The position numbers and the translations under genes are program-made. Under the pieces are notes generated by a model. It saw only the letters and a program-made list of their open reading frames with translations. It ran no database searches and was not told the origin of the DNA. Shown here piece after piece: positions 35,234 through 43,428 of a stretch of DNA of 64,000 nt (within the stretch, counting starts at the first letter, position 1; each line of letters opens with the position of its first letter). Origin of the DNA: Bacillus subtilis (GTDB lineage Bacteria; Pseudomonadota; Alphaproteobacteria; Rhizobiales; Rhizobiaceae); contig JAHREI010000004.1 in assembly GCA_021733665.1 (NCBI GenBank), positions 62,001-126,000 on the forward strand, given 5' to 3'.

Positions 35234-35725
35234 TTATTGCTGCGGCAGCATCACAAGTGCTGCCCCGTCAAATTCCATAACCTGTTCACCATGCTGATTG
35301 GTGCCTGTCGCGTGATGATTGAGCATAGACCAGCCTGGTTTCGACGCCAGCGGCCTCAGAGCAGTGATCTGAGCGGTATAAGCGATAACATCCCCCGCAT
35401 AGACCGGATGCGCCCAGCGCAGGTTCTCAAAGCCCGGTGAGGGGCCAAATACCGGCAGTTTTTCACCGCGCTCCATGCAGGTTTTAATAATACCCGCCAT
35501 GGACTGAACATTCAGTTTCATCCAGACGGCTGTGGTATGCCAGCCGGAAGCACAGAGCGCACCGAAGATACTCTCTTTGGCTGCGACAGGATCGGTATGA
35601 AAAGGTTGAGGGTCATATTTTTCAGCGAAACGAATAATGCGCGCTTCTGTAAATTCGTAAGAGCCGATGGTAACGATTTTACCGATGCTCTCTTCCAGCA
35701 GCGAAAGTTTTGCTGTGTCCGTCAT
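35234..35725 (-). CDS. MaoC-like hydratase (hot-dog fold), second of a pair
   Basis: A 163-residue single hot-dog protein of the MaoC-like family (R-specific enoyl-CoA hydratases and relatives). The segment AEKYDPQPFHTDPVAAKES contains the family's DPQPFH active-site pattern, and ASGWHTTAVWMKL follows. Its ribosome binding site AGGAGG overlaps the last codons of the preceding MaoC-like gene, two bases apart, so the pair is co-translated. The proteins may form a heterodimer. Substrate unknown. Confidence 0.85.
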   Translation of the reverse strand: MTDTAKLSLLEESIGKIVTIGSYEFTEARIIRFAEKYDPQPFHTDPVAAKESIFGALCASGWHTTAVWMKLNVQSMAGIIKTCMERGEKLPVFGPSPGFENLRWAHPVYAGDVIAYTAQITALRPLASKPGWSMLNHHATGTNQHGEQVMEFDGAALVMLPQQ

Positions 35726-35727
35726 CG

Positions 35728-36195
35728 TTATGCCTCCTGAGTGTCCACGCGCATGAAAATTGAACCCTGCGCTTCACAAACCGGAATATTATGCTGGTTG
35801 GTAATTTTATGGTTCATCCGTATGATGCCCAGTGCAGACTGCGAACGGGAAACACGTTTTTCCAGTACAGTTGATGTTGCCGAGAGCGTATCACCAGCCA
35901 GTACCGGCTTGAGCCATTTGACATATTCCAGACCGGGCGCGCCCTGACTGTCTGAATGACTGATATAGCTGTCAGCCATCATCCGCATCAGCATCGCACA
36001 GGTGTGCCAGCCGGAGGCTGCCAAGCCGCCGAGAATTGTTGCCTTGCCGGCTTCTTCACTGAGATGAAACGGCTGAGGGTCGAACTCACTTGCAAAAGCG
36101 ATAACCTCTTCTGCCGTAACCTCTTTCGAGCCAAGCGGGATGCTCTCGCCGACAGTGAAATCATGATAGGTGAAGTGATGACGGGATTGGTGCAA
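35728..36195 (-). CDS. MaoC-like hydratase (hot-dog fold), first of a pair
   Basis: A MaoC-like protein of 155 residues with DPQPFHLSEEAGKATILGG and ASGWHTCAMLM matching its neighbour. No ATG is available: the start is taken as the TTG at 36195, because GGAGGAG lies seven bases upstream on the minus strand, giving a product that begins MHQSRHHFTYHDF. Another in-frame TTG at 36222 would place this ribosome binding site inside the gene. It is paired with the next gene. A true enzyme is likely, but the CoA substrate is unknown. Confidence 0.82.
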   Translation of the reverse strand: MHQSRHHFTYHDFTVGESIPLGSKEVTAEEVIAFASEFDPQPFHLSEEAGKATILGGLAASGWHTCAMLMRMMADSYISHSDSQGAPGLEYVKWLKPVLAGDTLSATSTVLEKRVSRSQSALGIIRMNHKITNQHNIPVCEAQGSIFMRVDTQEA

Positions 36196-36325
36196 CGGCG
36201 TTCTCCTCCGTTTATGCAACAAGCAGACTGCTCCTTATACGATGGGAGCCTGCTTTGCTTCTGATCCTATCCTATGATTTTTGACGTAAACGTCAAATAG
36301 TGTTTGTGTGATAAACATAATAAAA

Positions 36326-36348
36326 AAGCCCACGAAAATCGCGGGCTT
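36326..36348. terminator. Hairpin between ychF and the MaoC pair
   Basis: AAGCCCACGA pairs with TCGCGGGCTT with one mismatch; on the minus strand the stem is followed by TTTTATT, so it terminates the ychF transcript. Confidence 0.75.
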
Positions 36349-36369
36349 AAAGTTTTTCTGAAAGACAGA

Positions 36370-37473
36370 TCAGGTGTTGAATTTGAACAGCATCACATCG
36401 CCGTCCTGCACAACATATTCCTTACCTTCATCGCGGGCTTTGCCGGCTTCTTTGGCGCCGACTTCGCCTTTAAAGGCAACATAGTCGTTGAAGGCGATGG
36501 TCTGGGCGCGGATGAAGCCACGCTCAAAATCAGTGTGGATCACACCGGCAGCCTGCGGAGCTTTGGCACCGCGATGAACTGTCCATGCGCGTGTTTCTTT
36601 TGGTCCTGCAGTGAAATAGGTGATCAGATCGAGCAGGCTATAGCCAGCACGGATCAGGCGGTCGAGACCTGGCTCTTCCAGACCCATTTCGCCGAGGAAC
36701 AGCTGTGCATCTTCATCAGGGAGCTGCGAAACTTCTGCTTCGATTGCTGCGGAAATGATTACGGATTGTGCACCCTGTTCCTGCGCCATTTTAGCGACAG
36801 CTTCAGTGTGTTCATTGCCTTTTGCTGCATCACCTTCGGCGACATTGCAGACATAGAGAACAGGCTTGGAAGTCAGCAGGTTCAGACCCTTGAGGATCAG
36901 TAGATCATCCGGTGCAATGCCTTTCAGCAGCATGCGAACGGGCTCACCGTTCTGCAGCAGCTTCAGGGATTCTTCCATCATCGGCAGAACGGTCGTTGCT
37001 TCTTTGTCTTTACCGGTCGCGCGCTTGCGGATCTGTACGATACGGCGCTCAAGGCTTTCGAGATCGGAGAGCATCAGTTCTGTTTCAACCGTCTGCGCAT
37101 CGGATACCGGATCAATACGGCCTTCAACATGGGTGATGTCATCGTCTTCAAAGCAGCGCAATACGTGAACAATGGCGTCGACTTCACGGATATTAGCGAG
37201 GAACTGGTTGCCCAGACCTTCGCCTTTGGAAGCGCCACGTACCAGACCGGCAATATCAACAAAGTTGATACGGGTCGGGATCAGTTCTTTTGAACCAGCA
37301 ATATCGGCGATCTGACGCATGCGGCTGTCCGGCACTGCAACTTCACCGGTATTTGGCTCAATGGTGCAAAAAGGATAGTTTGCAGCCTGTGCAGCAGCAG
37401 TCTTGGTCAGTGCGTTGAAGAGAGTGGACTTGCCAACATTTGGCAGACCAACGATACCGCATTTGAAACCCAT
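36370..37473 (-). CDS. ychF: Ribosome-associated GTPase/ATPase YchF (OLA1)
   Basis: A 367-residue Obg-like P-loop protein that in this family binds ATP and ribosomes and affects stress responses. G1 is GLPNVGKS at residues 9-16, G3 is in [21 protein letters not shown], and the usual NKxD motif is replaced, as in YchF generally. A coiled-coil region (about 130-200) and a C-terminal TGS domain (about 280-360, [13 protein letters not shown]) follow. It lies downstream of rplY and pth on the same strand, a conserved order in Hyphomicrobiales. Confidence 0.95.
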   Translation of the reverse strand: MGFKCGIVGLPNVGKSTLFNALTKTAAAQAANYPFCTIEPNTGEVAVPDSRMRQIADIAGSKELIPTRINFVDIAGLVRGASKGEGLGNQFLANIREVDAIVHVLRCFEDDDITHVEGRIDPVSDAQTVETELMLSDLESLERRIVQIRKRATGKDKEATTVLPMMEESLKLLQNGEPVRMLLKGIAPDDLLILKGLNLLTSKPVLYVCNVAEGDAAKGNEHTEAVAKMAQEQGAQSVIISAAIEAEVSQLPDEDAQLFLGEMGLEEPGLDRLIRAGYSLLDLITYFTAGPKETRAWTVHRGAKAPQAAGVIHTDFERGFIRAQTIAFNDYVAFKGEVGAKEAGKARDEGKEYVVQDGDVMLFKFNT

Positions 37474-37624
37474 GGTAGAACCTTATCCGGTCTGGTGCGA
37501 ATTTTAAGAACGACCGGCAATAGTGCGGCTCTGTCCTTATCCTTCAGCATGAAACGTAATGAATATTGCCATTGCCTATGCGCTATGGGGCAAGCACAGG
37601 TCAAGGGCGGTGGTACGAATTACG

Positions 37625-37651
37625 GGAAAAAGCCGCTGAAATTTAGCGGCT
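37625..37651 (-). terminator. Terminator of pth
   Basis: The stem AGCCGCT / AGCGGCT (37631-37637 with 37645-37651) is followed on the minus strand by TTTTTC. Confidence 0.8.
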
Positions 37652-37668
37652 GTGACCCAAAAATCAAA

Positions 37669-38409
37669 TTAGCTGTCTTTTTTACCGAAGAGTTTGGCCA
37701 GCATATCAGCCATAGGGCCTGAGGCAGGCAGCTTCGGCGTGATAGTATTGTTCTGTCGTGCCTGACGAATATGGCTTTGTGCTTTTGGCGCAGCTTTTGC
37801 CGGTGCTTCTGCTTTGGTATCCTGCTTGCCGCCCATGGCAAGCGAGAGCTTATTCATGAAGCCGTTATCGTCTTTTTTGACGAGATAGGACAGATTGTCA
37901 GCAATGCCGGTAAAGAGCAGATCCAGCCATTCATTGTCGGCTTTGGCAAAGTCGCCCAGTACATAATGATGCACCAGATCTTTCGAGCCCGGATGACCGA
38001 TGCCCAGCCGCATACGACGATATTCCTTGGAGTTCAAAAGCCCGTGCATATGCTGGTCAATGGATTTGATGCCGTTATGACCATTGGCACTGCCACCGGC
38101 TTTGACACGCAATTTGGCCGGCGGCAGATCAAGCTCGTCATAGATCACAACAAGGTCATTGATTGCCAGTTTGTAGAAGCGCATGGCTTCACCGACAGAT
38201 TGGCCGGAGAGGTTCATAAAGGTTTGCGGCTTGAGCAGCAGTACCTTTTCACCATCAATCATACCTTCGGAAATCAAGCCCTGAAACTTTTTCGACCATG
38301 GCGAAAAGCGATGGCGGGAATGAATTTCATCCACGGCCATAAAACCGATATTATGACGGTTTCGCGCATATTGCGCACCGGGATTGCCGAGGCCGGTTAT
38401 CAGCAGCAT
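37669..38409 (-). CDS. pth: Peptidyl-tRNA hydrolase
   Basis: A 246-residue enzyme that recycles peptidyl-tRNA released during abortive translation. Asn10 and the catalytic His19 are in [15 protein letters not shown]; the second active-site block is [24 protein letters not shown]. After the core (about 190 residues) comes a basic Ala/Lys/Gln-rich tail of about 55 residues, a common feature of Brucella-type proteins. It lies 121 bases after rplY, with a terminator-like hairpin in between. Confidence 0.94.
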   Translation of the reverse strand: MLLITGLGNPGAQYARNRHNIGFMAVDEIHSRHRFSPWSKKFQGLISEGMIDGEKVLLLKPQTFMNLSGQSVGEAMRFYKLAINDLVVIYDELDLPPAKLRVKAGGSANGHNGIKSIDQHMHGLLNSKEYRRMRLGIGHPGSKDLVHHYVLGDFAKADNEWLDLLFTGIADNLSYLVKKDDNGFMNKLSLAMGGKQDTKAEAPAKAAPKAQSHIRQARQNNTITPKLPASGPMADMLAKLFGKKDS

Positions 38410-38471
38410 GGTCGTCTCCGAGAATTAGATATGGCAAGCGTTTTATCAGGCTGTTGCACTATCACAAACAA

Positions 38472-38501
38472 AAACATCTCCGGTTTGCACCGGAGATGTT
38501 T
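38472..38501 (-). terminator. Terminator-like hairpin after rplY
   Basis: A 12-base perfect stem (AAACATCTCCGG with CCGGAGATGTTT) is followed on the minus strand by a T-rich run. It lies between rplY and pth and probably limits read-through. Confidence 0.85.
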
Positions 38502-38530
38502 GATAAATCAGAAGCCTGAAGGCCTGAAAT

Positions 38531-38827
38531 TTATGCTACGCGGATGAAGTCTACGTGCAGAGGCGTGTCTTTAACGCGATCCATCTGGTAGTCTTTAGGC
38601 TGAGCTTTGATGGTCTGACCGTCAACTTCGATGTTGAAAACGGTAGATTTGAAGCCGCCGCCATAAATCAGGTAATAAACTGTTTTATAGTCGATAGCGA
38701 CCGAAAGAGCAGGCTGCTTGTCACCATAGATGACTGCTGGAATCTGACCGTCGTTGCGAAGTGCACGGGAGGACCCCTTACCAGCCCGTTCGCGTTTTAC
38801 GGCCTTGAGAGTTTTAACTTCGCTCAT
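38531..38827 (-). CDS. rplY: Ribosomal protein L25, short form without the CTC domain
   Basis: The 98 residues match the N-terminal, 5S-rRNA-binding domain of bacterial L25 ([20 protein letters not shown], then [21 protein letters not shown]). In Brucella and most alphaproteobacteria the protein is around 200 residues because a second TL5/CTC domain follows. Here a stop codon comes directly at the domain boundary and only 121 bases, including a terminator hairpin, separate it from pth, so the second domain is absent rather than frameshifted. Short L25 is normal in gammaproteobacteria. The start ATG has AAGGAA in front. Confidence 0.9.
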   Translation of the reverse strand: MSEVKTLKAVKRERAGKGSSRALRNDGQIPAVIYGDKQPALSVAIDYKTVYYLIYGGGFKSTVFNIEVDGQTIKAQPKDYQMDRVKDTPLHVDFIRVA

Positions 38828-39201
38828 GGCTTTTCCTTATCAAGTAATTTGGAGTGTTCCGCAAAATCAGATGAGATTCCGAAACATGATACATCCGCGA
38901 AATACGCAGCAAAAACAGCGATAATGCGGGCATATCATTCCGCGTTGCCTCCAAGGGTGTCTACGCGGATGCGCTCTCATAGGGGATTAAGCCGGATTAT
39001 GCAAGGTTTTGTGCAGAATCGTGGTCACTTTTACAGCATAAGCCCTGTGGTTGTGTATTGCGGGGCAGGGCGTGACAAATGCACAAGCTTCGTGACTTGG
39101 TGTTATGATACATAACTGATAGAGAATACCCATATCCCGAATCTTAATTTATACGCACCCGTTTTGATGGGAGCTTTTTCACGTGTATTTCAGGAGGTCA
39201 T
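38828..39201. other. Intergenic region between rplY and the HerA-like gene
   Basis: About 370 bases between divergent genes, carrying their promoters. No repeat, RNA gene or short gene was recognised. Confidence 0.4.
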
Positions 39202-40716
39202 ATGAAGGTCGGCATCGACATGGGAGCCACAACCAACGGCACCGCGGCTATGCTCGATCTCGAAGAGCTGCTGGCCACACGTCTGCTGGTGCAGGGGAAT
39301 TCCGGTTCGGGTAAATCCTATCTGCTGCGCCGTCTGCTGGAGCAGAGCGCGCCGTGGGTGCAGCAGTGTATCATTGATCCTGAAGGTGATTTTGTCACAT
39401 TGGCCGATGTCTACGGCCATGTGGTGGTTGATGCTGCGCGTACCGAGGCCGAACTGACCCGTATTGCCGCGCGTATCCGCCAGCATCGTGTTTCTGTGGT
39501 GGTTAATCTTGAAGGGCTGGATATTGACCAGCAGATGAAAGCCGCCGCCGCATTCCTCAATGGTATGTTCGATGCGGATCGTGACTATTGGTATCCGATG
39601 CTGGTGGTTGTCGATGAAGCGCAGCTTTTTGCACCGGCTGTCGGTGGTGAAGTCTCCGACGAAGCGCGCAAAATCTCGCTGAGCGCGATGACGAACCTGA
39701 TGTGTCGTGGCCGTAAGCGCGGACTGGCGGGTGTGATTGCCACGCAGCGTCTCGCCAAGCTTGCCAAGAACGTTGCAGCTGAAGCCTCCAACTTTCTGAT
39801 GGGGCGTACTTTCCTTGATATTGATATGGCGCGTGCGGCTGACTTGCTGGGTATGGATCGCCGTCAGGCGGAGCAGTTCCGTGACTTGCAGCGCGGTCAT
39901 TTTGTGGCGCTGGGGCCTGCTTTGTCGCGTCGCCCGTTGCCGGTGAAAATCGGAAAAGTGGAAACCTCTGCACGTTCATCCAGCCCGAAGCTGATGCCAT
40001 TGCCGGATTCGCCGGTTGATGCCGCTGATCTGATTTTTACGCCAAGTGCGGAAGAGGCGAAGATGATTGTGCGCCGTCCGCCACCACCACCGCCACCACC
40101 GCGCCCTATTGCTGAAATTCTGGAGCAGGTGGTCAAATCCAAGCCGGAAGCTGAAGTGCCGGATGAACCACTGTTCCCGGGATTGGTGGAAGCCGAGCGC
40201 GAGGAGTTGCTGGATAAGGTGATGACTGAGATCATCGAAGATCCGGAAGCGGCCTATCGCACAGTTGCTGTTCTGTATCAGGATTTTCTGGTGCGTTGCC
40301 GTATTCATCGTGTGCCGGGTGAACCGCTGGCACTGCCTGCATTCCGTCGTCGTCTCGCTGTGGCGCAGGCCAGCGGCGGGGATGAGCTGATTGATGATGA
40401 GAAATGGCAAACTGCACTGCAATTGTCAGAAAGCCTGACCGATGATGTGCAGGGTGTCTTCCTGATTGTGGCGCAAGCTGCGGTTAAAGCTGCGCCATGT
40501 CCGTCTGATGCCACATTGGCGCGTGCCTATGGCAGTCACTCCACCAGCCGCGCCCGTCGTCTGCTGACATATTTTGAGGAGCGCGGCTTATTGGTTGTGC
40601 GCAATGACTTCAAAGGCATGCGCGTTGTGGCTTTCCCCGACATGGGCTGTGAAACCGCAGCCGGTGACCCGAATGGCCCCGATGAAAGCGCAGACAGCGC
40701 TGAGGCCGCGGAATAA
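39202..40716 (+). CDS. HerA-like ATPase (DUF87), orphan
   Basis: A 504-residue ATPase of the HerA/FtsK superfamily. Walker A GNSGSGKS is at residues 32-39 and Walker B LVVVDEAQ at 134-141; further family blocks are MCRGRKRGLAGVIATQRLAKL. A run of eight prolines near residues 293-300 separates the ATPase core from an acidic, mainly helical C-terminal part with a possible winged-helix segment. A consensus AGGAGG precedes the ATG. No nurA, sir2 or other HerA partner lies next to it; the neighbour is a GST gene on the opposite strand. Similar proteins are common in rhizobia. Role in DNA transactions is only inferred. Confidence 0.82.
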   Translation: MKVGIDMGATTNGTAAMLDLEELLATRLLVQGNSGSGKSYLLRRLLEQSAPWVQQCIIDPEGDFVTLADVYGHVVVDAARTEAELTRIAARIRQHRVSVVVNLEGLDIDQQMKAAAAFLNGMFDADRDYWYPMLVVVDEAQLFAPAVGGEVSDEARKISLSAMTNLMCRGRKRGLAGVIATQRLAKLAKNVAAEASNFLMGRTFLDIDMARAADLLGMDRRQAEQFRDLQRGHFVALGPALSRRPLPVKIGKVETSARSSSPKLMPLPDSPVDAADLIFTPSAEEAKMIVRRPPPPPPPPRPIAEILEQVVKSKPEAEVPDEPLFPGLVEAEREELLDKVMTEIIEDPEAAYRTVAVLYQDFLVRCRIHRVPGEPLALPAFRRRLAVAQASGGDELIDDEKWQTALQLSESLTDDVQGVFLIVAQAAVKAAPCPSDATLARAYGSHSTSRARRLLTYFEERGLLVVRNDFKGMRVVAFPDMGCETAAGDPNGPDESADSAEAAE

Positions 40717-41334
40717 TCAGGTTTTAATCTTCGCCATATCGGCATCATCGAGTGCTGTTGCCCGTTGCAGGGCGGCGCGCTCTTTCAGCCTTTCGCTATA
40801 GGCGAGAAAGCTCGGCCGTGCGTCGATTGTTTTGAAGCCCAGCCCGAAGTTGATTTGCGCACCGATATAGACATCGGCAGCGGTAAAGCGCGATCCGGTG
40901 ATATATGGTTTTGCCGATAAGGCCTGATCCAGCACATCCATCACTGTTTCATAAGAGCCGTAGCCGACGAAACGGCTTTGCTCTTCTGTGGGATTAAAAC
41001 CGATGGCATGATTGCTGATCGCCGCTTCCACAGGGCCTGCGCCGAAAAACATCCAGCGGTAATAGTCAGCGCGCTCGTCTTCGGTGGGCCATAGCTGTGC
41101 ATCCGGAAATGTGTCTGCCAGATAAGCGCAAATAGCAGCGGTTTCAGTAATGATATGCTGCTTGTGCTTGAGAGCAGGGACTTTGCCCATCGGATTGATG
41201 GTGCGATACTCTGCACTTTTCATCTCGTTGAAAGGCACGATGCTGGTTGTATAGGCAGCGCCGGTTTCTTCCAGCATCCAGCGGGCAATGCGGCCACGCG
41301 ACATCGGATGGGTATAGAGAATAAGATCTGTCAT
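40717..41334 (-). CDS. Glutathione S-transferase family protein
   Basis: A 205-residue protein with a thioredoxin-like N-domain (LILYTHPMSRGRIARWMLEE, with the probable Ser active site) and the glutathione-binding turn NPMGKVPALKHKQHIITETAAI. The C-domain has ITGSRFTAADVYIGAQI. Its stop abuts the HerA-like gene's end, so the two converge without space for a terminator. The physiological substrate is unknown; it could act in detoxification or maleylpyruvate-type isomerisation. Confidence 0.85.
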   Translation of the reverse strand: MTDLILYTHPMSRGRIARWMLEETGAAYTTSIVPFNEMKSAEYRTINPMGKVPALKHKQHIITETAAICAYLADTFPDAQLWPTEDERADYYRWMFFGAGPVEAAISNHAIGFNPTEEQSRFVGYGSYETVMDVLDQALSAKPYITGSRFTAADVYIGAQINFGLGFKTIDARPSFLAYSERLKERAALQRATALDDADMAKIKT

Positions 41335-41393
41335 GAGAGACTTCCTCTGCTAATTCGCAGCAGAGAATGCACTCTCTTGCGGCAGAAGAAAAC

Positions 41394-41424
41394 AAAAAAG
41401 CCGGATCAATGATCCGGCTTTTTT
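41394..41424. terminator. Terminator of prs (bidirectional form)
   Basis: A perfect 14-base stem (AAAAAAGCCGGATC / GATCCGGCTTTTTT) with an AAT loop lies after prs; on the minus strand the stem ends in a T run. Confidence 0.9.
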
Positions 41425-41446
41425 AAAAGTAAATATCTGCTGTCTG

Positions 41447-42379
41447 TTAGTCGAACAGGCTGGATACGGATTCTTCAGCGGCGGTGCGGGCAATCGCTTC
41501 GCCGATCAGACCAGAAATCGACAATACGCGGATATTATGCGCCTGATCGATTGCAGCGGTTGGCTGAATGGAATCGGTGATAACCAGTTCTTTCAGCTTG
41601 GAATTGGTGATACGGGCAATCGCGCCGCCGGAAAGAACACCATGCGTGATGTAGGCAGTAACGCTGGTTGCGCCTTTGGCCAGCAGGGCTTCAGCCGCAT
41701 TGCAGAGTGTGCCGCCGGAATCAACAATATCATCGAACAGCAGGCAGTCTTTGCCGGTTACATCACCGATCACGTTCATCACTTCCGATTCACCCGGACG
41801 GTCACGACGCTTGTCAACGATTGCCAGCTGCGCATCAATGCGCTTGGCCAGCGAGCGGGCGCGAACCACACCGCCAACGTCCGGCGAAACAACCATGCAG
41901 TTGCCGGTTGCGTAATTGGCTTTAACATCACGGGCGATAACCGGAACCGCATAGAGATTGTCGGTCGGAATATCGAAGAAGCCCTGAATCTGACCGGCAT
42001 GAAGATCAAGGGTCAGAACGCGGTTTGCACCGGCTTCAGTGATGAGGTTAGCAACCAGTTTAGCGGAAATCGGTGTACGCGGGCCTGGTTTGCGATCCTG
42101 ACGGGCATAACCGTAATAAGGGATTACTGCTGTGATGCGGCGCGCTGAAGAGCGGCGGAATGCATCGATCATGATCAGCAGTTCCATCAGGTGATCATTG
42201 GTCGGATAAGAGGTGGACTGCAGAACGAAAACGTCCTCACCGCGCACATTTTCCTGAATTTCTACGAAGATTTCCTGATCGGCAAAACGCTTCACAACGG
42301 CTTTGCCGAGTGGAATATTGAGATGTTTTGCGACGGATTCTGCTAGGACACGATTGGAGTTGCCCGCGAAAAGTTTCAT
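41447..42379 (-). CDS. prs: Ribose-phosphate pyrophosphokinase
   Basis: A 310-residue enzyme that makes PRPP from ribose 5-phosphate and ATP for nucleotide, histidine and tryptophan synthesis. ATP-loop and flexible-loop regions ([20 protein letters not shown]), and the PRPP loop [14 protein letters not shown], are intact. Length is normal. It is a single gene, with the 376-base region upstream carrying its promoter. Confidence 0.96.
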   Translation of the reverse strand: MKLFAGNSNRVLAESVAKHLNIPLGKAVVKRFADQEIFVEIQENVRGEDVFVLQSTSYPTNDHLMELLIMIDAFRRSSARRITAVIPYYGYARQDRKPGPRTPISAKLVANLITEAGANRVLTLDLHAGQIQGFFDIPTDNLYAVPVIARDVKANYATGNCMVVSPDVGGVVRARSLAKRIDAQLAIVDKRRDRPGESEVMNVIGDVTGKDCLLFDDIVDSGGTLCNAAEALLAKGATSVTAYITHGVLSGGAIARITNSKLKELVITDSIQPTAAIDQAHNIRVLSISGLIGEAIARTAAEESVSSLFD

Positions 42380-42755
42380 GCTTTTTTGCCTCTGGCGCTG
42401 GTTTGCCTAACGCATGAACCTTGGATGCATTTCGCATTGGTCATGCGCGGATTCCCTGTATCCGGGTTTTCATCGGAATGTGCGGTTTATAAGGCCGTGC
42501 ATCCCGTATTGTTAAATTCCATCAGTTTTATACAAGTCTGCATAAAACTGGTCTGATGAGCGGCCTTTTACAAAGCTTGGCCCGTATTGCAAGGGTACAA
42601 AAGCCGCAGGGCAGCATTAATGCCCCGATATTTTATAAAACCTGTCTTTTCCCGCCCTCTATAGGCCAAAAAGACACGCTTGTGTGAAGTTTTTTGCAAC
42701 AGGCTTAACGTGACAAGCCAAAACCGGTGAGAGTGAGTCTCACCGGTGCAGGCAT
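42380..42755. other. Intergenic region between the lipoprotein gene and prs
   Basis: About 375 bases. Both flanking genes are on the minus strand, so it holds the terminator of the lipoprotein gene (42719-42747) and the prs promoter region. No gene was seen. Confidence 0.4.
42719..42747 (-). terminator. Terminator of the lipoprotein gene
   Basis: A 10-base perfect stem (ACCGGTGAGA / TCTCACCGGT) with a GTGAG loop; on the minus strand a TTTT follows. Confidence 0.8.
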
Positions 42756-43310
42756 TTATTGCGCGTTGGCTGAAACCCAGCGGAAATAATCTGCCATCGT
42801 GTCATCGGCAATTTTGCTCATGACAGTTGCAGGCACGGCCGCCCAACCGTTTTTGCCGGACACTTTCTCCTGCCCCTGCAAACGATGGACACGATTGCCC
42901 TGTTTGTCCATCACATCCCAGACATAGAGCACGGTGGTCTGATTGTTCTCAGTGAGGTTGGAGAAATAGCCTTTGAGAATGTAATCGGCATCCGTTTCCA
43001 TATTGGCAGCCAGCGTAATGGACTGCGTTTTGACGATTGAGTCAAAACGCAGGGAAAGCGGTGTTACAACCTCCAGCGGTGCGCCGATGATCGGTGCGAT
43101 GAACAATTTGTAATTGCGCACCTTGGACATATTGACTGGCGCTTTGCTGGTCTGTGCAGGCTGGCCGAAATCGGATGTCAGCGGAGCCAGATTGGCATTG
43201 CCACCGGTAGGGGACGTACAGCCCGCCAATATGAGAGCGCCAGCCGTAGCTGAAAAGAATGCAAGTTTTTTGAAAGAGGTATGAACAGAGGCAGATACGC
43301 ACAATGGCAT
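42756..43310 (-). CDS. Putative lipoprotein of unknown function
   Basis: A 184-residue protein with a lipoprotein signal: a hydrophobic run and lipobox LAGC, cysteine at about residue 31. The mature part is acidic-neutral and beta-rich (YNYKLFIAPIIG-like start, then SLRFDSIVKTQSITLAAN and TTVLYVWDVMDKQGNRVHRL). It is anchored in the envelope, but I do not recognise the family. AAGGA precedes the ATG at a slightly long distance. It lies downstream of the M24 peptidase gene, separated by a palindromic repeat. Confidence 0.7.
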   Translation of the reverse strand: MPLCVSASVHTSFKKLAFFSATAGALILAGCTSPTGGNANLAPLTSDFGQPAQTSKAPVNMSKVRNYKLFIAPIIGAPLEVVTPLSLRFDSIVKTQSITLAANMETDADYILKGYFSNLTENNQTTVLYVWDVMDKQGNRVHRLQGQEKVSGKNGWAAVPATVMSKIADDTMADYFRWVSANAQ

Positions 43311-43327
43311 CAGTTTCAGTCCTTTTC

Positions 43328-43428
43328 AGAGCGTATCCCGAAAAGTGTGAAATGCTTTTCGGATAAGATACGCGTAAAATAAATCGATAAAGCATTTCCT
43401 ATGCTTCGGGATAAAACGGAAATGCTCT
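43328..43428. repeat. Brucellaceae-type composite palindromic repeat
   Basis: A roughly 100-base element bounded by AGAGC and GCTCT. The left half (43331-43374) is a palindrome with GTATCCCGAAAAGTGTGAAA and TTTTCGGATAAGATACGC and matches the copy at 4788-4833. The right half (43391-43428) is a second palindrome (AGCATTTCC...GGAAATGCT). It fills the gap between the lipoprotein and M24 genes. Confidence 0.8.

Noticed and set aside
39202-40716. HerA-like gene as part of a phage-defence island
   Set aside because: Neighbours are housekeeping genes (rplY, pth, GST, prs), no partner gene is present and composition is ordinary.
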